From: Pseudoramibacter alactolyticus
GTDB taxonomy: Bacteria; Bacillota; Clostridia; Eubacteriales; Eubacteriaceae
Strand: one strand, 5' to 3'
Assembly: GCF_050908235.1 (NCBI RefSeq)
Contig: NZ_CP194340.1
Length of the DNA: 64,000 nt
This document shows positions 17,206 to 25,963 of the stretch, in pieces. Position 1 is the stretch's first letter, and each line of letters opens with the position of its first letter. The position numbers and the translations under genes are program-made. The notes under the pieces are model-generated. The model had not been told where the DNA came from. It was given only the letters and a program-made list of their open reading frames with translations, and did not search any database.

Positions 17206-17490
17206 TTATTCAACAATCGCTAAAACGTCGCTTTGTTTGATGATCAAAAATTGTTCACCTTCCACTTTGACTTCGTTGCCTGAATATTTGGAATAAATCA
17301 CCTGATCACCGACCCGAACGTCCAGCGGCACTTTTTTCCCGTCGATCACTTCGCCGGAGCCGACAGCGATAACTTCTCCCTGTTGGGGTTTTTCCTGTGC
17401 GGAATCCGGCAAAACAATACCAGAACTGGTTTTTGCTTCTTCTTCCTTGACTTTAACGACGAGCTTATCACCCAAAGGTCTTAACTTCAT
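17206..17490 (-). CDS. groES: Co-chaperonin GroES
   Basis: This is the 94-residue lid of the chaperonin, with MKLRPLGDKLVVK at the start, a mobile loop EEAKTSSGIVLPDSAQEK, and the beta-barrel end. ATG 17490 is fixed by TTAGGAGG; the frame is open 16 codons further upstream without a site. First gene of the heat-shock operon. Confidence 0.97.
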   Translation of the reverse strand: MKLRPLGDKLVVKVKEEEAKTSSGIVLPDSAQEKPQQGEVIAVGSGEVIDGKKVPLDVRVGDQVIYSKYSGNEVKVEGEQFLIIKQSDVLAIVE

Positions 17491-17531
17491 ATTAATGCCT
17501 CCTAATAAATTAATAAAATAGCATTTCTCTA

Positions 17532-17558
17532 TTAGCACTCAATATATCCGAGTGCTAA
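17532..17558 (-). promoter_or_regulatory. CIRCE operator (HrcA binding site)
   Basis: TTAGCACTC, nine bases, GAGTGCTAA: a perfect match to the CIRCE consensus. It overlaps the promoter and lies just upstream of groES. It implies repression by HrcA; hrcA is not in the window. Confidence 0.97.
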
Positions 17559-17569
17559 TAGTATGTTAA
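17541..17569 (-). promoter_or_regulatory. Promoter of groESL
   Basis: On the minus strand TTAACA (17569-17564), 17 bases, TATATT (17546-17541). The CIRCE operator covers the spacer and -10, so HrcA binding would block RNA polymerase. Confidence 0.75.
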
Positions 17570-17617
17570 TCGATTGGCTGAATTTTTGCAATCATTTTTT
17601 CAGTTTTTTTATTTCTT

Positions 17618-18646
17618 TTAAGATAAAGAATCGGCAAATTGCGCCGGCAGTTCCAATCCCGGTTCTGCATTTAAATCCCAACCGGACAGTCGGCCGGCTT
17701 TAAAATCATAGTAAGCGCGTGCCCCAATCATTGCGGCATTATCCGTGCACAACGTCAACGGTGGATAATACAGTTCCCATCCATTCTCCTGGCATGCCTG
17801 CTTCAAAGCGTCGCGAAGTCCCCGATTGGCAGACACGCCGCCGGCGACACAAATTTTATTCATTCCGGTTGATCTGACGCAGTCTATGGTTTTCTTCACA
17901 AGCACTTCAACCACAGACGCCTGAAAAGACGCGGCAATGTCCTCCGGCTTATAAGCGATATTTTTCATCTTGCAATGATTCAAATAGTTTAAAACGGCGG
18001 ATTTTAATCCGGAAAAACTAAAATCAAAGGTATCTTTTTCCAAAAAGACGCGTGGAAAATCCACAAAATCCGGATCACCCATTTCGGCGGCTCGGTCGAT
18101 AGCTGGACCGCCGGGGTAAGGATAGCCCAAAACACGAGCCACTTTGTCAAATGCTTCCCCAGCCGCATCATCCCTTGTTTGTCCCAAAATAATATTGCTC
18201 TCGTAATTTTCTACCAAAACCAAATTTGTATGACCGCCGGAAACCACCAACGCCAAAAACGGTGGTGTTAACGTAGGAAAAGCCAAATAATTGGCCGCAA
18301 TATGCCCTTCGATATGATTGACACCAATCAACGGCTTTCCCAACGCGTAGGCCAGCGCCTTGGCTTCCGAAACCCCCACCAAAAGCGCCCCGACCAATCC
18401 CGGGCCGCGGGTCACGGCGATCGCGTCAACCGCTTCAAGGATTAAACCGATATCATCCAATGCATCTTGAATCACATAGGGCAGTTTAATAACGTGATTA
18501 CGCGATGCAATCTCCGGAACCACACCACCGTATTTGCGATGGATCGCGATTTGCGTATAAATTTGATCTGTCAAAATTTTTCGACCGTCTTCGACGATGG
18601 CAACAGATGTTTCGTCGCAAGATGTTTCAATGCTCAAAATTTTCAT
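17618..18646 (-). CDS. tsaD: tRNA threonylcarbamoyltransferase TsaD
   Basis: TsaD transfers the threonylcarbamoyl group to A37 of ANN-decoding tRNAs together with TsaB and TsaE. The family start ILSIETSCDETSVAIV, the metal-binding HIEGH, GHTNLV and the ASNRGLR-type segment CVAGGVSANRGLRDAL are all present. About 342 residues is normal. I use ATG 18646; a GTG at 18652 is possible. It follows rimI and is the last gene of tsaB-rimI-tsaD. Confidence 0.95.
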   Translation of the reverse strand: MKILSIETSCDETSVAIVEDGRKILTDQIYTQIAIHRKYGGVVPEIASRNHVIKLPYVIQDALDDIGLILEAVDAIAVTRGPGLVGALLVGVSEAKALAYALGKPLIGVNHIEGHIAANYLAFPTLTPPFLALVVSGGHTNLVLVENYESNIILGQTRDDAAGEAFDKVARVLGYPYPGGPAIDRAAEMGDPDFVDFPRVFLEKDTFDFSFSGLKSAVLNYLNHCKMKNIAYKPEDIAASFQASVVEVLVKKTIDCVRSTGMNKICVAGGVSANRGLRDALKQACQENGWELYYPPLTLCTDNAAMIGARAYYDFKAGRLSGWDLNAEPGLELPAQFADSLS

Positions 18647-18667
18647 ATTCACATTCCATTTCTCTAT

Positions 18668-19159
18668 TCATAACGGGACCGACATCAGATAAGCGTTCGA
18701 GCCATCGGGATAATATTGCTCACGCTTTCCAATTATTTCAAATCCCAGGTGACGATAAAGTTTAAGGGCTTGATGATTTTTTTGCTTGACTTCCAAAGTC
18801 ATTTTTGTGCAGCCGTTTAGGCGTGCATGATCCATCATGACTTTCATCAATCGTCGACCGAGACCACGCTGCTGCCAATCCGGCAACACGGCAACCTTCA
18901 TGATCTGCGCTTCATCCACCACACACCATTCACCGGCAAAGCCAACCATTTGCAACGCCTGTTCCTGCTCTGACGAATGCTCGATGACCATATAATGAGC
19001 CAATGGATTTTTAATCTCCTGCAAAAACGAGGTCTCCTTCCAGGGAATTAGCCCTGCGGCTCGGTCGATCGTCAAGACCTGAGCAATGTCACCACGAGTC
19101 ATCGGTCGAAGGCTAAAAAAAGACAGGCTCAAAACTTCATCTGCCATTTTATTAGCCAA
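18668..19159 (-). CDS. rimI: GNAT N-acetyltransferase RimI
   Basis: This is a 163-residue GNAT-family enzyme. The acetyl-CoA loop is visible as LPDWQQRGLGRRLM, followed by MTLEVKQKNHQALKLYRHLGFE and the terminal YYPDGSNAYLM. RimI acetylates the N-terminal Ala of S18 in E. coli; its place between tsaB and tsaD is the usual one in Bacillota. It overlaps tsaB by eight bases. Confidence 0.9.
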   Translation of the reverse strand: MANKMADEVLSLSFFSLRPMTRGDIAQVLTIDRAAGLIPWKETSFLQEIKNPLAHYMVIEHSSEQEQALQMVGFAGEWCVVDEAQIMKVAVLPDWQQRGLGRRLMKVMMDHARLNGCTKMTLEVKQKNHQALKLYRHLGFEIIGKREQYYPDGSNAYLMSVPL

Positions 19160-19838
19160 ATCTTTCTTCCGCAGAGGATTTGCGAATATAATTTAACGTG
19201 GCCAGCATGCAATCTGTCGTTTGACCTGCAGTGATTTTCTGCATCCCGATTTGGGCTGCAGAAGAAGCTCGATTCATCCGTATAAATGGCGGTGCACAAA
19301 TACCTTCGGATAGCAATTCACATAAATGCTCGCCATATTTTTTTACACCGTCTCCCACAAAATAAATGGGGCCAGCATAATCCTTTAAGATATCCGCCAA
19401 CACATCGACCGTACATACCCGTTCTGATAATACCGTTTGCAAACTATCGGCCGTCGACCGATAAGTCGCCGTGTACACTTGCTGCCGCTGTGCATCCAAA
19501 ACGGGACAAACCAACCCATCCGCACAATACAAATTAGCCGCCAACGCCTCCAATGTCGAAACGGTTACCATCGGTTTGTGAAGAGCCTGAGCAAATCCCT
19601 TGACCGTCGCCATACCAATGCGCAAGCCGGTAAAAGAGCCGGGGCCGTTCACCACGCCGAAAACATCGATCTCTTGAATAGATAATCCAGAATCCTGCAG
19701 CATATGGTCAATCGCCGGCAACATTTTTTCGGAATGCTTTCTGCGATAATTGACAATCATTTCTGCCATCAAACGATCATCATCGATCACTGCAGCACTG
19801 GCCACAATCGTTGCCGTGTCCACCATCAATAATTTCAT
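19152..19838 (-). CDS. tsaB: tRNA threonylcarbamoyladenosine factor TsaB
   Basis: TsaB is an inactive TsaD paralogue that dimerises with TsaD. The 228-residue protein has the N-terminal MVDTATIVASAAV, the KHSEKMLPAIDHML segment and the GPGSFTGLRIGM motif. In most relatives tsaE precedes tsaB; here the upstream DNA is intergenic, so tsaE must be elsewhere. Confidence 0.93.
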   Translation of the reverse strand: MKLLMVDTATIVASAAVIDDDRLMAEMIVNYRRKHSEKMLPAIDHMLQDSGLSIQEIDVFGVVNGPGSFTGLRIGMATVKGFAQALHKPMVTVSTLEALAANLYCADGLVCPVLDAQRQQVYTATYRSTADSLQTVLSERVCTVDVLADILKDYAGPIYFVGDGVKKYGEHLCELLSEGICAPPFIRMNRASSAAQIGMQKITAGQTTDCMLATLNYIRKSSAEERFG

Positions 19839-19995
19839 TATTATTCCTTTCAGTACTTATATCCAATCAGACAATCAAAATTCAAGTTTACAATCTGTGA
19901 TATAATAACAAATAATTGATGTTCTTACAATTTCACGAATAAAGCTGCTATATTTTTGCTTGGCAATTGGCCTAAATTAATGAAAGGACTCCCTT

Positions 19996-20262
19996 ATGTC
20001 TCGTCAATACAGTTATCCTGCCGTTTTTGATATTCATCCCACTTTTTTCACCATCACTTTTCCGGATCTGCCGATCGAACCAATCCGATTCGCGGCTGAG
20101 GAGATCGCTGAATCCTTCGATCACGCCGCGACTGTTTTAGGGAATTACATTTCGGAATCCTTAATTTTTGGAACGCCACTCCCCGAACCAACACCTTTGA
20201 CAGATCTCCCATTAACGTCAGCACAAAAGGGTGTCATGATCACCATTTCGGAAGTTTTATAA
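19996..20262 (+). CDS. HicB-like small protein, no toxin partner visible
   Basis: This is an 88-residue protein starting YSYPAVFDIHPTFFTITFPDLP, the partial RNase H-like fold of HicB/UPF0150 antitoxins. The sequence continues with FAAEEIAESFDHAATVLGNYI and PLPEPTPLTDL, in line with that family. ATG follows AAAGGA. No HicA-type dsRNA-binding toxin lies on either side, and no C-terminal DNA-binding domain is present, so this is an orphan. The role is unknown. Confidence 0.6.
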   Translation: MSRQYSYPAVFDIHPTFFTITFPDLPIEPIRFAAEEIAESFDHAATVLGNYISESLIFGTPLPEPTPLTDLPLTSAQKGVMITISEVL

Positions 20263-20573
20263 TCTATTTTCCTTGCGCAGTTTTTCTAAATAAATTTCAT
20301 TTTTATTCGCATAACACAATGGCATTCGCCATCGAATATATCTTTATTTGCTCTTCTAAGGTGTTCAAGCCCTGATCAAAATCTGCCTTCGATTTCACCT
20401 TACTTTTCTATGCATAATTTTTATTCTGAATTTCTGCCATAAAAAATGCCGCCACATCTGGCGGCTCCCAATCCGAGTATCTAAAGAAACACTTTACTTT
20501 ATCGCAAGATTCTCTGATGAAAAGGATCAAATCATGACATTCTCAAATACCAATCCGTTTGAATTGACATCGC
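20263..20573. other. Intergenic stretch with a possible decayed frame
   Basis: No intact gene is visible. The minus strand from about 20440 shows short protein-like runs broken by stops (MAEIQNKNYA, then a stop, then KADFDQGLNTLEEQI in the next frame), which may be a gene remnant. The nrdG terminator at 20440-20465 lies inside. Confidence 0.35.
20440..20465 (-). terminator. Intrinsic terminator of nrdDG
   Basis: Perfect arms GCCGCCA (20465-20459) and TGGCGGC (20454-20448) with a 4-base loop are followed on the minus strand by ATTTTTT. Confidence 0.85.
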
Positions 20574-21116
20574 TCAGTACGCCTGATTGGAGATCGAAAC
20601 GTTTCGGTCATCCCACAAAACCACCTTCTGCTTTTGTCGAGAATTTTTAACGTCAATGATCCGCTGATTGGCACTGCCGCGGTACAATAAAGTAATGTCC
20701 TTTTGTTCTTGCATAAAACGACCATCCACCAGCACATCCGTCAAGTCAAGGATCGCCTGTGTCGTTTCGGACGGATCCGTTGATAGCACCTCATAGGTAA
20801 ACCCAGTGTAAATCCACAAATCCATCCGGGGGAAGACTTGTTTAAAACGCCTCAGAAAAGGAAGCAACGCTCGTTGATTCTCCGGTTCCATCGGCTCCCC
20901 GCCCAGCAACGTCAGGCCACGATAGCAAGGTTCCCGGAGATCGGATAAAATCTTTTCATAAACCGGCTTCGAAAAGACTTCTCCGTAATTAAAATCCCAA
21001 GCCACTTGATTGAAACAACCCGGACATGCGTGACGACAGCCCGACACAAACAAGCTCAAACGAATGCCCGGGCCATTGGCAATATCATGCTCATGAATCG
21101 AAGCGTAATGCATCAT
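20574..21116 (-). CDS. nrdG: Anaerobic ribonucleotide reductase activating protein NrdG
   Basis: NrdG is the radical-SAM enzyme that installs the glycyl radical in NrdD. The cluster motif is CRHACPGC, and the GGEP motif is LLGGEPMEPEN. ATG 21116 (MMHYAS) follows CAGGAAAAAA; the frame continues upstream nine codons without a site. The 180-residue length is normal. It lies 42 bases after nrdD in one operon. Confidence 0.95.
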   Translation of the reverse strand: MMHYASIHEHDIANGPGIRLSLFVSGCRHACPGCFNQVAWDFNYGEVFSKPVYEKILSDLREPCYRGLTLLGGEPMEPENQRALLPFLRRFKQVFPRMDLWIYTGFTYEVLSTDPSETTQAILDLTDVLVDGRFMQEQKDITLLYRGSANQRIIDVKNSRQKQKVVLWDDRNVSISNQAY

Positions 21117-21158
21117 TTTTTTCCTGACTTCCCAAATCCTCAATAAAATTCATGCGGG

Positions 21159-23336
21159 TTACAAATGCAGCACGCGTTCCTTAATCTCCTGCGTTCGTCC
21201 CTGATTAAAGCCCGTCGCACCACCGAGATAACCGCAAACACGCCGCACCACTGACATTTTATTTAATTCGCGATTGCCGCAATTAGGGCATTCCCAGATA
21301 AGTTTACCGGCTTCGTTTTCCACAGCTTTAATTTCACCATCGTAGCCACACACTTCGCAAAAGTCACTCTTCGTGTTTAATTCAGCATAGGTAATATGAT
21401 TGTAAATATGCTTCATCACTTCCAAAACTGCCGGAATGTTATTCTGCATGTTCGGCACCTCCACGTAGGAGATAGCGCCTCCCGGCGACAAACGCTGAAA
21501 ATCCGCTTCAAACGTTAATTTGCTGAAAGCGTCAATGGGTTCTGTCACATGGACATGATAAGAATTGGTGATGTAGTTTTTATCCGTCACCCCTTCGATG
21601 ATTCCAAATCGTTTTTGCAAACACTTGGCAAATTTATAGGTCGTTGATTCCATCGGCGTCCCATAAACCGAATAGGCAATGTTTTCTTCTGCCCGCCACT
21701 CTTGACATTTATCATTCAACTTTTGCATCACGGCCAATGCGAAGTTTTTCGCTTGATCGTCCGTGTGCGATTTACCCGTCATATAACGACACATTTCATA
21801 CAACCCGGCATATCCCAAGGAAATCGTGCTGTAACCACCATAAAGCAGTGCATCAATCGTTTCTCCCGACTTTAGTCGCGCCAACGCACCATGCTGCCAT
21901 AAAATCGGCGCCACATCAGAAGGCGTTCCCAAAAGCCGTTCGTGACGGCAGCGCAAAGCTTTGTGACAAAGTTCCAGCCTTTCGTCTAAGATCTCCCAGA
22001 ATTGGGCCATATCCCCGCCGGATGAACACGCTACATCCACCAAATTAACCGTCACCACGCCTTGATTGAAGCGACCGTAAAATTTGTGGCTGCCATCTGA
22101 ATTGCGCTGTGAATCTTCCACCGTTAAAAAACTGCGACATCCCATGCAGGTATAGACATTGCCTTGTTTGAGTTGTTTCATGATTTTAGCCGAAATATAG
22201 TCCGGCACCATGCGTTTGGCCGTGCATCGCGCCGCCAAATCGGTCAAATACCAATACGGGGCTGATTCGTAAATATTGTCTTCATCCAGCACATAAATCA
22301 ACTTGGGGAATGTCGGTGTAACCCAGACATCCTGTTCATTTTTAACGCCTGTGATGCGCTGATTGAGCACTTCTTCAATGATAAGGGCCAGATCCTTACG
22401 CACCTGCCCGTCCGGCACTTCATCCAAATACATAAACATTGTAACAAACGGCGCCTGCCCATTACAGGTCATCAATGTGATCAATTGGTACTGAATGGTT
22501 TGAATACCGCTTTTAATTTCTTCTTTTAAGCGTGCAAAAACGATTTTTTCGATAATTTCACGATTCATAACTTCACCGCAGAGCCTGCGTTCTTCAATCA
22601 CTTGCTGACGGATTTTTTGCCGGCTCACGTCGACAAATGGCGCCAGATGTGAAAGTGTAAAGGATTGCCCACCATATTGGTTGGACGCTACCTGCGCTAC
22701 AATCTGCGTAGTAATATTGCATGCGGTATAAAAACTATGAGGTTTATCAATCTTCGTGCCGGAAATAACCGTCCCATTTTGCAGCATATCTTCCAGGTTG
22801 ATCAAATCGCAGTTATGCTCGCGCATGGCAAAATAATCAGCGTCGTGAAAATGGATAATCCCTTCTTCGTGGGCTTTCACCACATCTTCCGGCAAGAAAA
22901 GCCGTTTGGATAAATCCTTGCTGACTTCCCCGGCGATATAGTCCCGCTGCGTAGAATTAATTGTGGGATTTTTATTGGCATTCTCCTGTTTGACCAATTC
23001 ATTTTCACGATTAATCAACGCTAAAATTTTGCGATCTGTTGTATTTGACCGGCGGAGGGCCGTCCGCTTATCCCGGTAATGCATATACGCCTGGGCCACC
23101 TCATACCCACGCATTTCCATAATGCCCGTTTCGACCAAATCCTGAATATCTTCAACACCGGCCGCATGCTGATAGGCAGAAATTTGTTTTTCCACATTGT
23201 CAGCTACCGCCTGAATTTGGGCCGCATTTAACTGACGAATGGGTTTCACTTCTGCATTGGCTTTCGTAATCGCGTTAACGATTTTATCGATATTGAATAA
23301 AACTTCTTCGCCGTTTCGCTTAATCACATTCTTCAT
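21159..23336 (-). CDS. nrdD: Anaerobic (class III) ribonucleoside-triphosphate reductase NrdD
   Basis: NrdD makes dNTPs without oxygen using a glycyl radical. From the start: an ATP-cone (KNVIKRNGEEVLFNIDKIVNAI-type), the ten-stranded barrel with CMGCRSFLT, a C-terminal zinc site CEVC...CPNC, and the radical segment RRVCGYLGGATGFNQGR. ATG 23336 follows GGAGA; the upstream in-frame ATG at 23378 lacks a site. The product is 725 residues. Candidate NrdR boxes lie upstream. Confidence 0.96.
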   Translation of the reverse strand: MKNVIKRNGEEVLFNIDKIVNAITKANAEVKPIRQLNAAQIQAVADNVEKQISAYQHAAGVEDIQDLVETGIMEMRGYEVAQAYMHYRDKRTALRRSNTTDRKILALINRENELVKQENANKNPTINSTQRDYIAGEVSKDLSKRLFLPEDVVKAHEEGIIHFHDADYFAMREHNCDLINLEDMLQNGTVISGTKIDKPHSFYTACNITTQIVAQVASNQYGGQSFTLSHLAPFVDVSRQKIRQQVIEERRLCGEVMNREIIEKIVFARLKEEIKSGIQTIQYQLITLMTCNGQAPFVTMFMYLDEVPDGQVRKDLALIIEEVLNQRITGVKNEQDVWVTPTFPKLIYVLDEDNIYESAPYWYLTDLAARCTAKRMVPDYISAKIMKQLKQGNVYTCMGCRSFLTVEDSQRNSDGSHKFYGRFNQGVVTVNLVDVACSSGGDMAQFWEILDERLELCHKALRCRHERLLGTPSDVAPILWQHGALARLKSGETIDALLYGGYSTISLGYAGLYEMCRYMTGKSHTDDQAKNFALAVMQKLNDKCQEWRAEENIAYSVYGTPMESTTYKFAKCLQKRFGIIEGVTDKNYITNSYHVHVTEPIDAFSKLTFEADFQRLSPGGAISYVEVPNMQNNIPAVLEVMKHIYNHITYAELNTKSDFCEVCGYDGEIKAVENEAGKLIWECPNCGNRELNKMSVVRRVCGYLGGATGFNQGRTQEIKERVLHL

Positions 23337-23383
23337 GAAAATTCTCCATCTTTTCATTTTCTCCAAAGTTTGGGACAAGTGTT

Positions 23384-23412
23384 ATTATACGCCCGCCATG
23401 ATTGAGATTCAA
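23384..23412 (-). promoter_or_regulatory. Promoter of nrdDG
   Basis: On the minus strand TTGAAT (23412-23407), 17 bases, TATAAT (23389-23384), about 45 bases before the nrdD start. Confidence 0.7.
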
Positions 23413-23428
23413 GTAAAATCGAAACTGA

Positions 23429-23476
23429 ACTCTATATTTTGTGTTTGTAGATTTGAAAACATCAATATTTGGGGCT
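23429..23476 (-). promoter_or_regulatory. Candidate tandem NrdR boxes upstream of nrdD
   Basis: 23429-23444 reads ACTCTATATTTTGTGT, 14 of 16 positions of the NrdR consensus as I recall it (ACACWATATCTWGTGT). A weaker copy (9 of 16) lies at 23461-23476, exactly 32 bases away, which matches the usual three-turn spacing of paired NrdR sites. Both lie upstream of the -35 element. Confidence 0.5.
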
Positions 23477-23559
23477 TATTTTCTCGAAGCAAAGATGACA
23501 TAATTGTCATTTTATATTCTTCCGAAGTTATTAAGCAGATTCAATTGTTTTTTACTAAC

Positions 23560-23583
23560 AAAAAAAGCCACTTACCAGCGGCT
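23560..23583 (-). terminator. Terminator after the glycosylase gene
   Basis: On the minus strand AGCCGCT/AGTGGCT arms (one G-U pair) with a 4-base loop are followed by seven T, three bases after the stop. Confidence 0.75.
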
Positions 23584-23585
23584 CA

Positions 23586-24089
23586 TTATAACGATAATAT
23601 CGATCGATATGCATCGATCAAATCCTCCAGGTGCATTTTGGCATTGGCCGGACTGGTGGACGGGAGCCCCAAATGCGACAGTCTACTGATCTGTGGATTT
23701 AAGCCCCAATGCTCTCGGAATAATTTTGTCGCTTTTCCCCCGGTAGTAACAATTCCCCGAATGGAAGTTTGTGATACGATCGTCGTCAAATCATTGTAAT
23801 GTACATTTTTGATAGATGCATCCGATGCCCCTCGAATATCACAACTGCCAATCACATCCCACAATGCCAGTGAATGTTTTTTGAGAAATAACTGTTTCTG
23901 CTCGATACTCTCCGGTATCGTTTCCTGATAAACACCGGCCAACGTTTTCCAAAAGCGATTGCGCGGATGACCATAATAAAATCCGGCTTCCCGCGATTTG
24001 GGAGATGGCAAAGAACCTAAGATTAAAATCTGTGAGTGCGCATCGTAAAAAGGAACCAACGTGTGCTCAATATGTTCATACGCGGCCAT
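23586..24089 (-). CDS. DNA-deoxyinosine (hypoxanthine-DNA) glycosylase, UDG superfamily
   Basis: This is a 167-residue base-excision repair enzyme. The uracil-glycosylase fold is recognisable from ILILGSLPSPKSREAGFYYGHPRNRFWKTLAG, then LWDVIGSCDIRGASDASIKN and the late SRLSHLGLPSTSPANA, the substrate-recognition loop. Clostridial members are annotated as hypoxanthine-DNA glycosylases. ATG 24089 follows AAAGGTGG. It overlaps the upstream membrane-protein gene by 14 bases. Confidence 0.88.
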   Translation of the reverse strand: MAAYEHIEHTLVPFYDAHSQILILGSLPSPKSREAGFYYGHPRNRFWKTLAGVYQETIPESIEQKQLFLKKHSLALWDVIGSCDIRGASDASIKNVHYNDLTTIVSQTSIRGIVTTGGKATKLFREHWGLNPQISRLSHLGLPSTSPANAKMHLEDLIDAYRSILSL

Positions 24090-24876
24090 GTAAAAATGCC
24101 ACCTTTCTTTTTTCCGGCGGATACGGCCGATGATTGGCCATCCAAAAATCGAACCGCCGAAGCAATCTTGTTGCAAAATCCATCCCAAAAATCAGAATCG
24201 GCAGCACGACGAGCCAATAATAAGGAGCCGCAATTGCGCTGATTACCGGGACCCCCCTTGCATTGCGCATCAAAAGATAATTTGCATTAAAAAATGTCGA
24301 CGCCCAAAAAGCAACCGCCAAAATAATACCCATGCCGATCAGTCGCTTTCCCATCTGTTTGAGAGAACGATGATACCCCTGCTTTGACGACATCGGCATA
24401 CTCAGCGCAATGGTAACCATTAAACCATGGGAAACCATGCTCTGAACGGACATCACATGAATACCAGCGTAATCGTAAAAGACCCAAAGCGGATAAATCA
24501 ATACCGCAACACCACCAAGAAATGCTGCCACATCAACATAAGGATAGAGTTTTTCAATCCGAAACATTGCTATAAACGGCAAAACCATGCAAATTTGATT
24601 GCACCAATCGAAACGAAAATTCGTCCAATGCATACCGTAGTAATGCGTGCGCCATACAATTCGGAACAATTCCAACAACAGCATCAAAACGCCCAAAACT
24701 ATCAAAATTTTTTGGCTAAAATAGGGATTCTGCTTTCGTTTCTGAACGGCCATAATGGTCACAATCGCGCAGACAATCAGTGTTGCCAGCACAATATGTG
24801 CTTGGGAAAACACGCGATTCTGCCGAATGACATCCTGCGGCTTAAAATAATGATTGTAAAAATAGTTTATACCCAT
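24076..24876 (-). CDS. YwaF-like integral membrane protein (TIGR02206 type)
   Basis: This 266-residue protein has about seven hydrophobic helices. Features are the FRIVWRTHYYG loop, HWTNFRFDWCNQICMVLPFI, and a C-terminal MRNARGVPVISAIAAPYYW followed by a last helix and a basic tail. It matches the YwaF/TIGR02206 family, whose function is not known. The ribosome binding site is weak. It runs into the glycosylase gene. Confidence 0.75.
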   Translation of the reverse strand: MGINYFYNHYFKPQDVIRQNRVFSQAHIVLATLIVCAIVTIMAVQKRKQNPYFSQKILIVLGVLMLLLELFRIVWRTHYYGMHWTNFRFDWCNQICMVLPFIAMFRIEKLYPYVDVAAFLGGVAVLIYPLWVFYDYAGIHVMSVQSMVSHGLMVTIALSMPMSSKQGYHRSLKQMGKRLIGMGIILAVAFWASTFFNANYLLMRNARGVPVISAIAAPYYWLVVLPILIFGMDFATRLLRRFDFWMANHRPYPPEKRKVAFLHGRV

Positions 24877-24934
24877 AAGCTCATTCCGTTCCGTTTTATT
24901 AATTCGATCCTTTTGATCTGTTGATCATCATAAC

Positions 24935-24974
24935 AAAAAGACCTGAAAAGCGCAAACACGCTCTCAGGTCTTTT
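24935..24974 (-). terminator. Terminator of plsY
   Basis: On the minus strand the arms AAAAGACCTGA and TCAGGTCTTTT are extended by an inner AGCG/CGCT and followed by TTTTTG. It lies 25 bases after the plsY stop. Confidence 0.8.
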
Positions 24975-24998
24975 ATGCAGCGGTAATCGAATGAAATA

Positions 24999-25628
24999 TT
25001 ATTTTTTCATGTCCACACGCTGACCAATTTTGCTTTCAGTGCCGTTCAAAATTCGTTTGATGTTGCTGCGATGCTGAATGTCTGTTGACAATGCCATAAA
25101 AATTGTCAGTGCCAAAGCCGGAAGATTATGCGCGCCAAAAAAGCCGAGGGCTACAAACGGCAAAATGGTCATCCCCATCATTGATGAAAGAGAAACCATT
25201 TTAAAAATGACCAATAAAATCAATCCAACCGCAATGCAAATAAGCGCAATGCGCCAATCGTAGACGAGAAATAAACCGATAGACGTCGCGGTTCCTTTAC
25301 CGCCGCGAAATTTTAAAAGCGCCGGCCAATTGTGGCCGCATAAAACAGCAATACCCGTTCCGGCGGTCCACCAAGGACTTAATCCCAGATGGCTTTCCAA
25401 TAAACGTGCTATCACAATGCATAATGACCCTTTCAAAGCATCCAACAGTAAAACTAAACCAGCGTATTTGAGTCCCATTGTCCTCAGAACATTTGTTGTA
25501 CCGGCATTACCGCTGCCAAAATTTCGAATATCCTCACCGCGAACAGCTTTAACAACGATATAGGCAAAATCGAGATTGCCCACAAAATAAGATGCTATGA
25601 GCAACAACACACCCCACGCGACATTCAT
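24999..25628 (-). CDS. plsY: Glycerol-3-phosphate acyltransferase PlsY
   Basis: PlsY transfers acyl groups from acyl-phosphate to glycerol-3-phosphate, the first step of phospholipid synthesis, in the membrane. The 209-residue protein has the three conserved loops: GNLDFA then GSGNAGTTNVLRTMG, GHNWPALLKFRGGKGTAT, and the RHRSNIKRILNGTE-like end (QHRSNIKRILNGTE). The ribosome binding site is GGAGG. Monocistronic. Confidence 0.95.
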   Translation of the reverse strand: MNVAWGVLLLIASYFVGNLDFAYIVVKAVRGEDIRNFGSGNAGTTNVLRTMGLKYAGLVLLLDALKGSLCIVIARLLESHLGLSPWWTAGTGIAVLCGHNWPALLKFRGGKGTATSIGLFLVYDWRIALICIAVGLILLVIFKMVSLSSMMGMTILPFVALGFFGAHNLPALALTIFMALSTDIQHRSNIKRILNGTESKIGQRVDMKK

Positions 25629-25663
25629 CTGTTATCCTCCTTCAATTCTCCCGATAACGGATT

Positions 25664-25963
25664 TTATTCTTTTTTCTGATCTTTCTGCATTGATGCTAAG
25701 TTTGCTTGCTTCATTCGTTCCAAAAGTGTCATCAATTTTTGAATGACACGATCGTAATTTTGCCGATAATGCGGAAAACAACAATTGGTACAGATCTTTA
25801 CCCCTTTATCCGAAATAGTATAATTACCTCCGCAGTCTTTGCCCAAGGCATAAAGAGGACAATAACAAAACAGACAATTAAAATCCTCCAAGTTCTCCAT
25901 TGGATGGCATGGAAAGTATTCGCATTCCCGATGCTGAAAAAATTTATAATGGTCTGTCTTCAA
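25664..25963 (-). CDS. Cysteine-rich small-domain protein
   Basis: This 99-residue protein has ten cysteines, mostly in metal-site-like clusters: FFQHRECEYFPCH, FNCLFCYCPLY, DCGGNY and CTNCCFPH. It matches the Cys_rich_small family (PF04071), of unknown function. The C-terminal third is a charged helix. The start is TTG overlapping the iorB stop (ATTGA), so it is read by translational coupling and is part of the iorAB operon. Confidence 0.8.
   Translation of the reverse strand: MKTDHYKFFQHRECEYFPCHPMENLEDFNCLFCYCPLYALGKDCGGNYTISDKGVKICTNCCFPHYRQNYDRVIQKLMTLLERMKQANLASMQKDQKKE

Noticed and set aside
23239..23799. 186-codon plus-strand frame spanning the nrdD promoter
   Set aside because: It runs through the nrdD start, its promoter and the glycosylase 3' end in antisense; the sequence is not protein-like.
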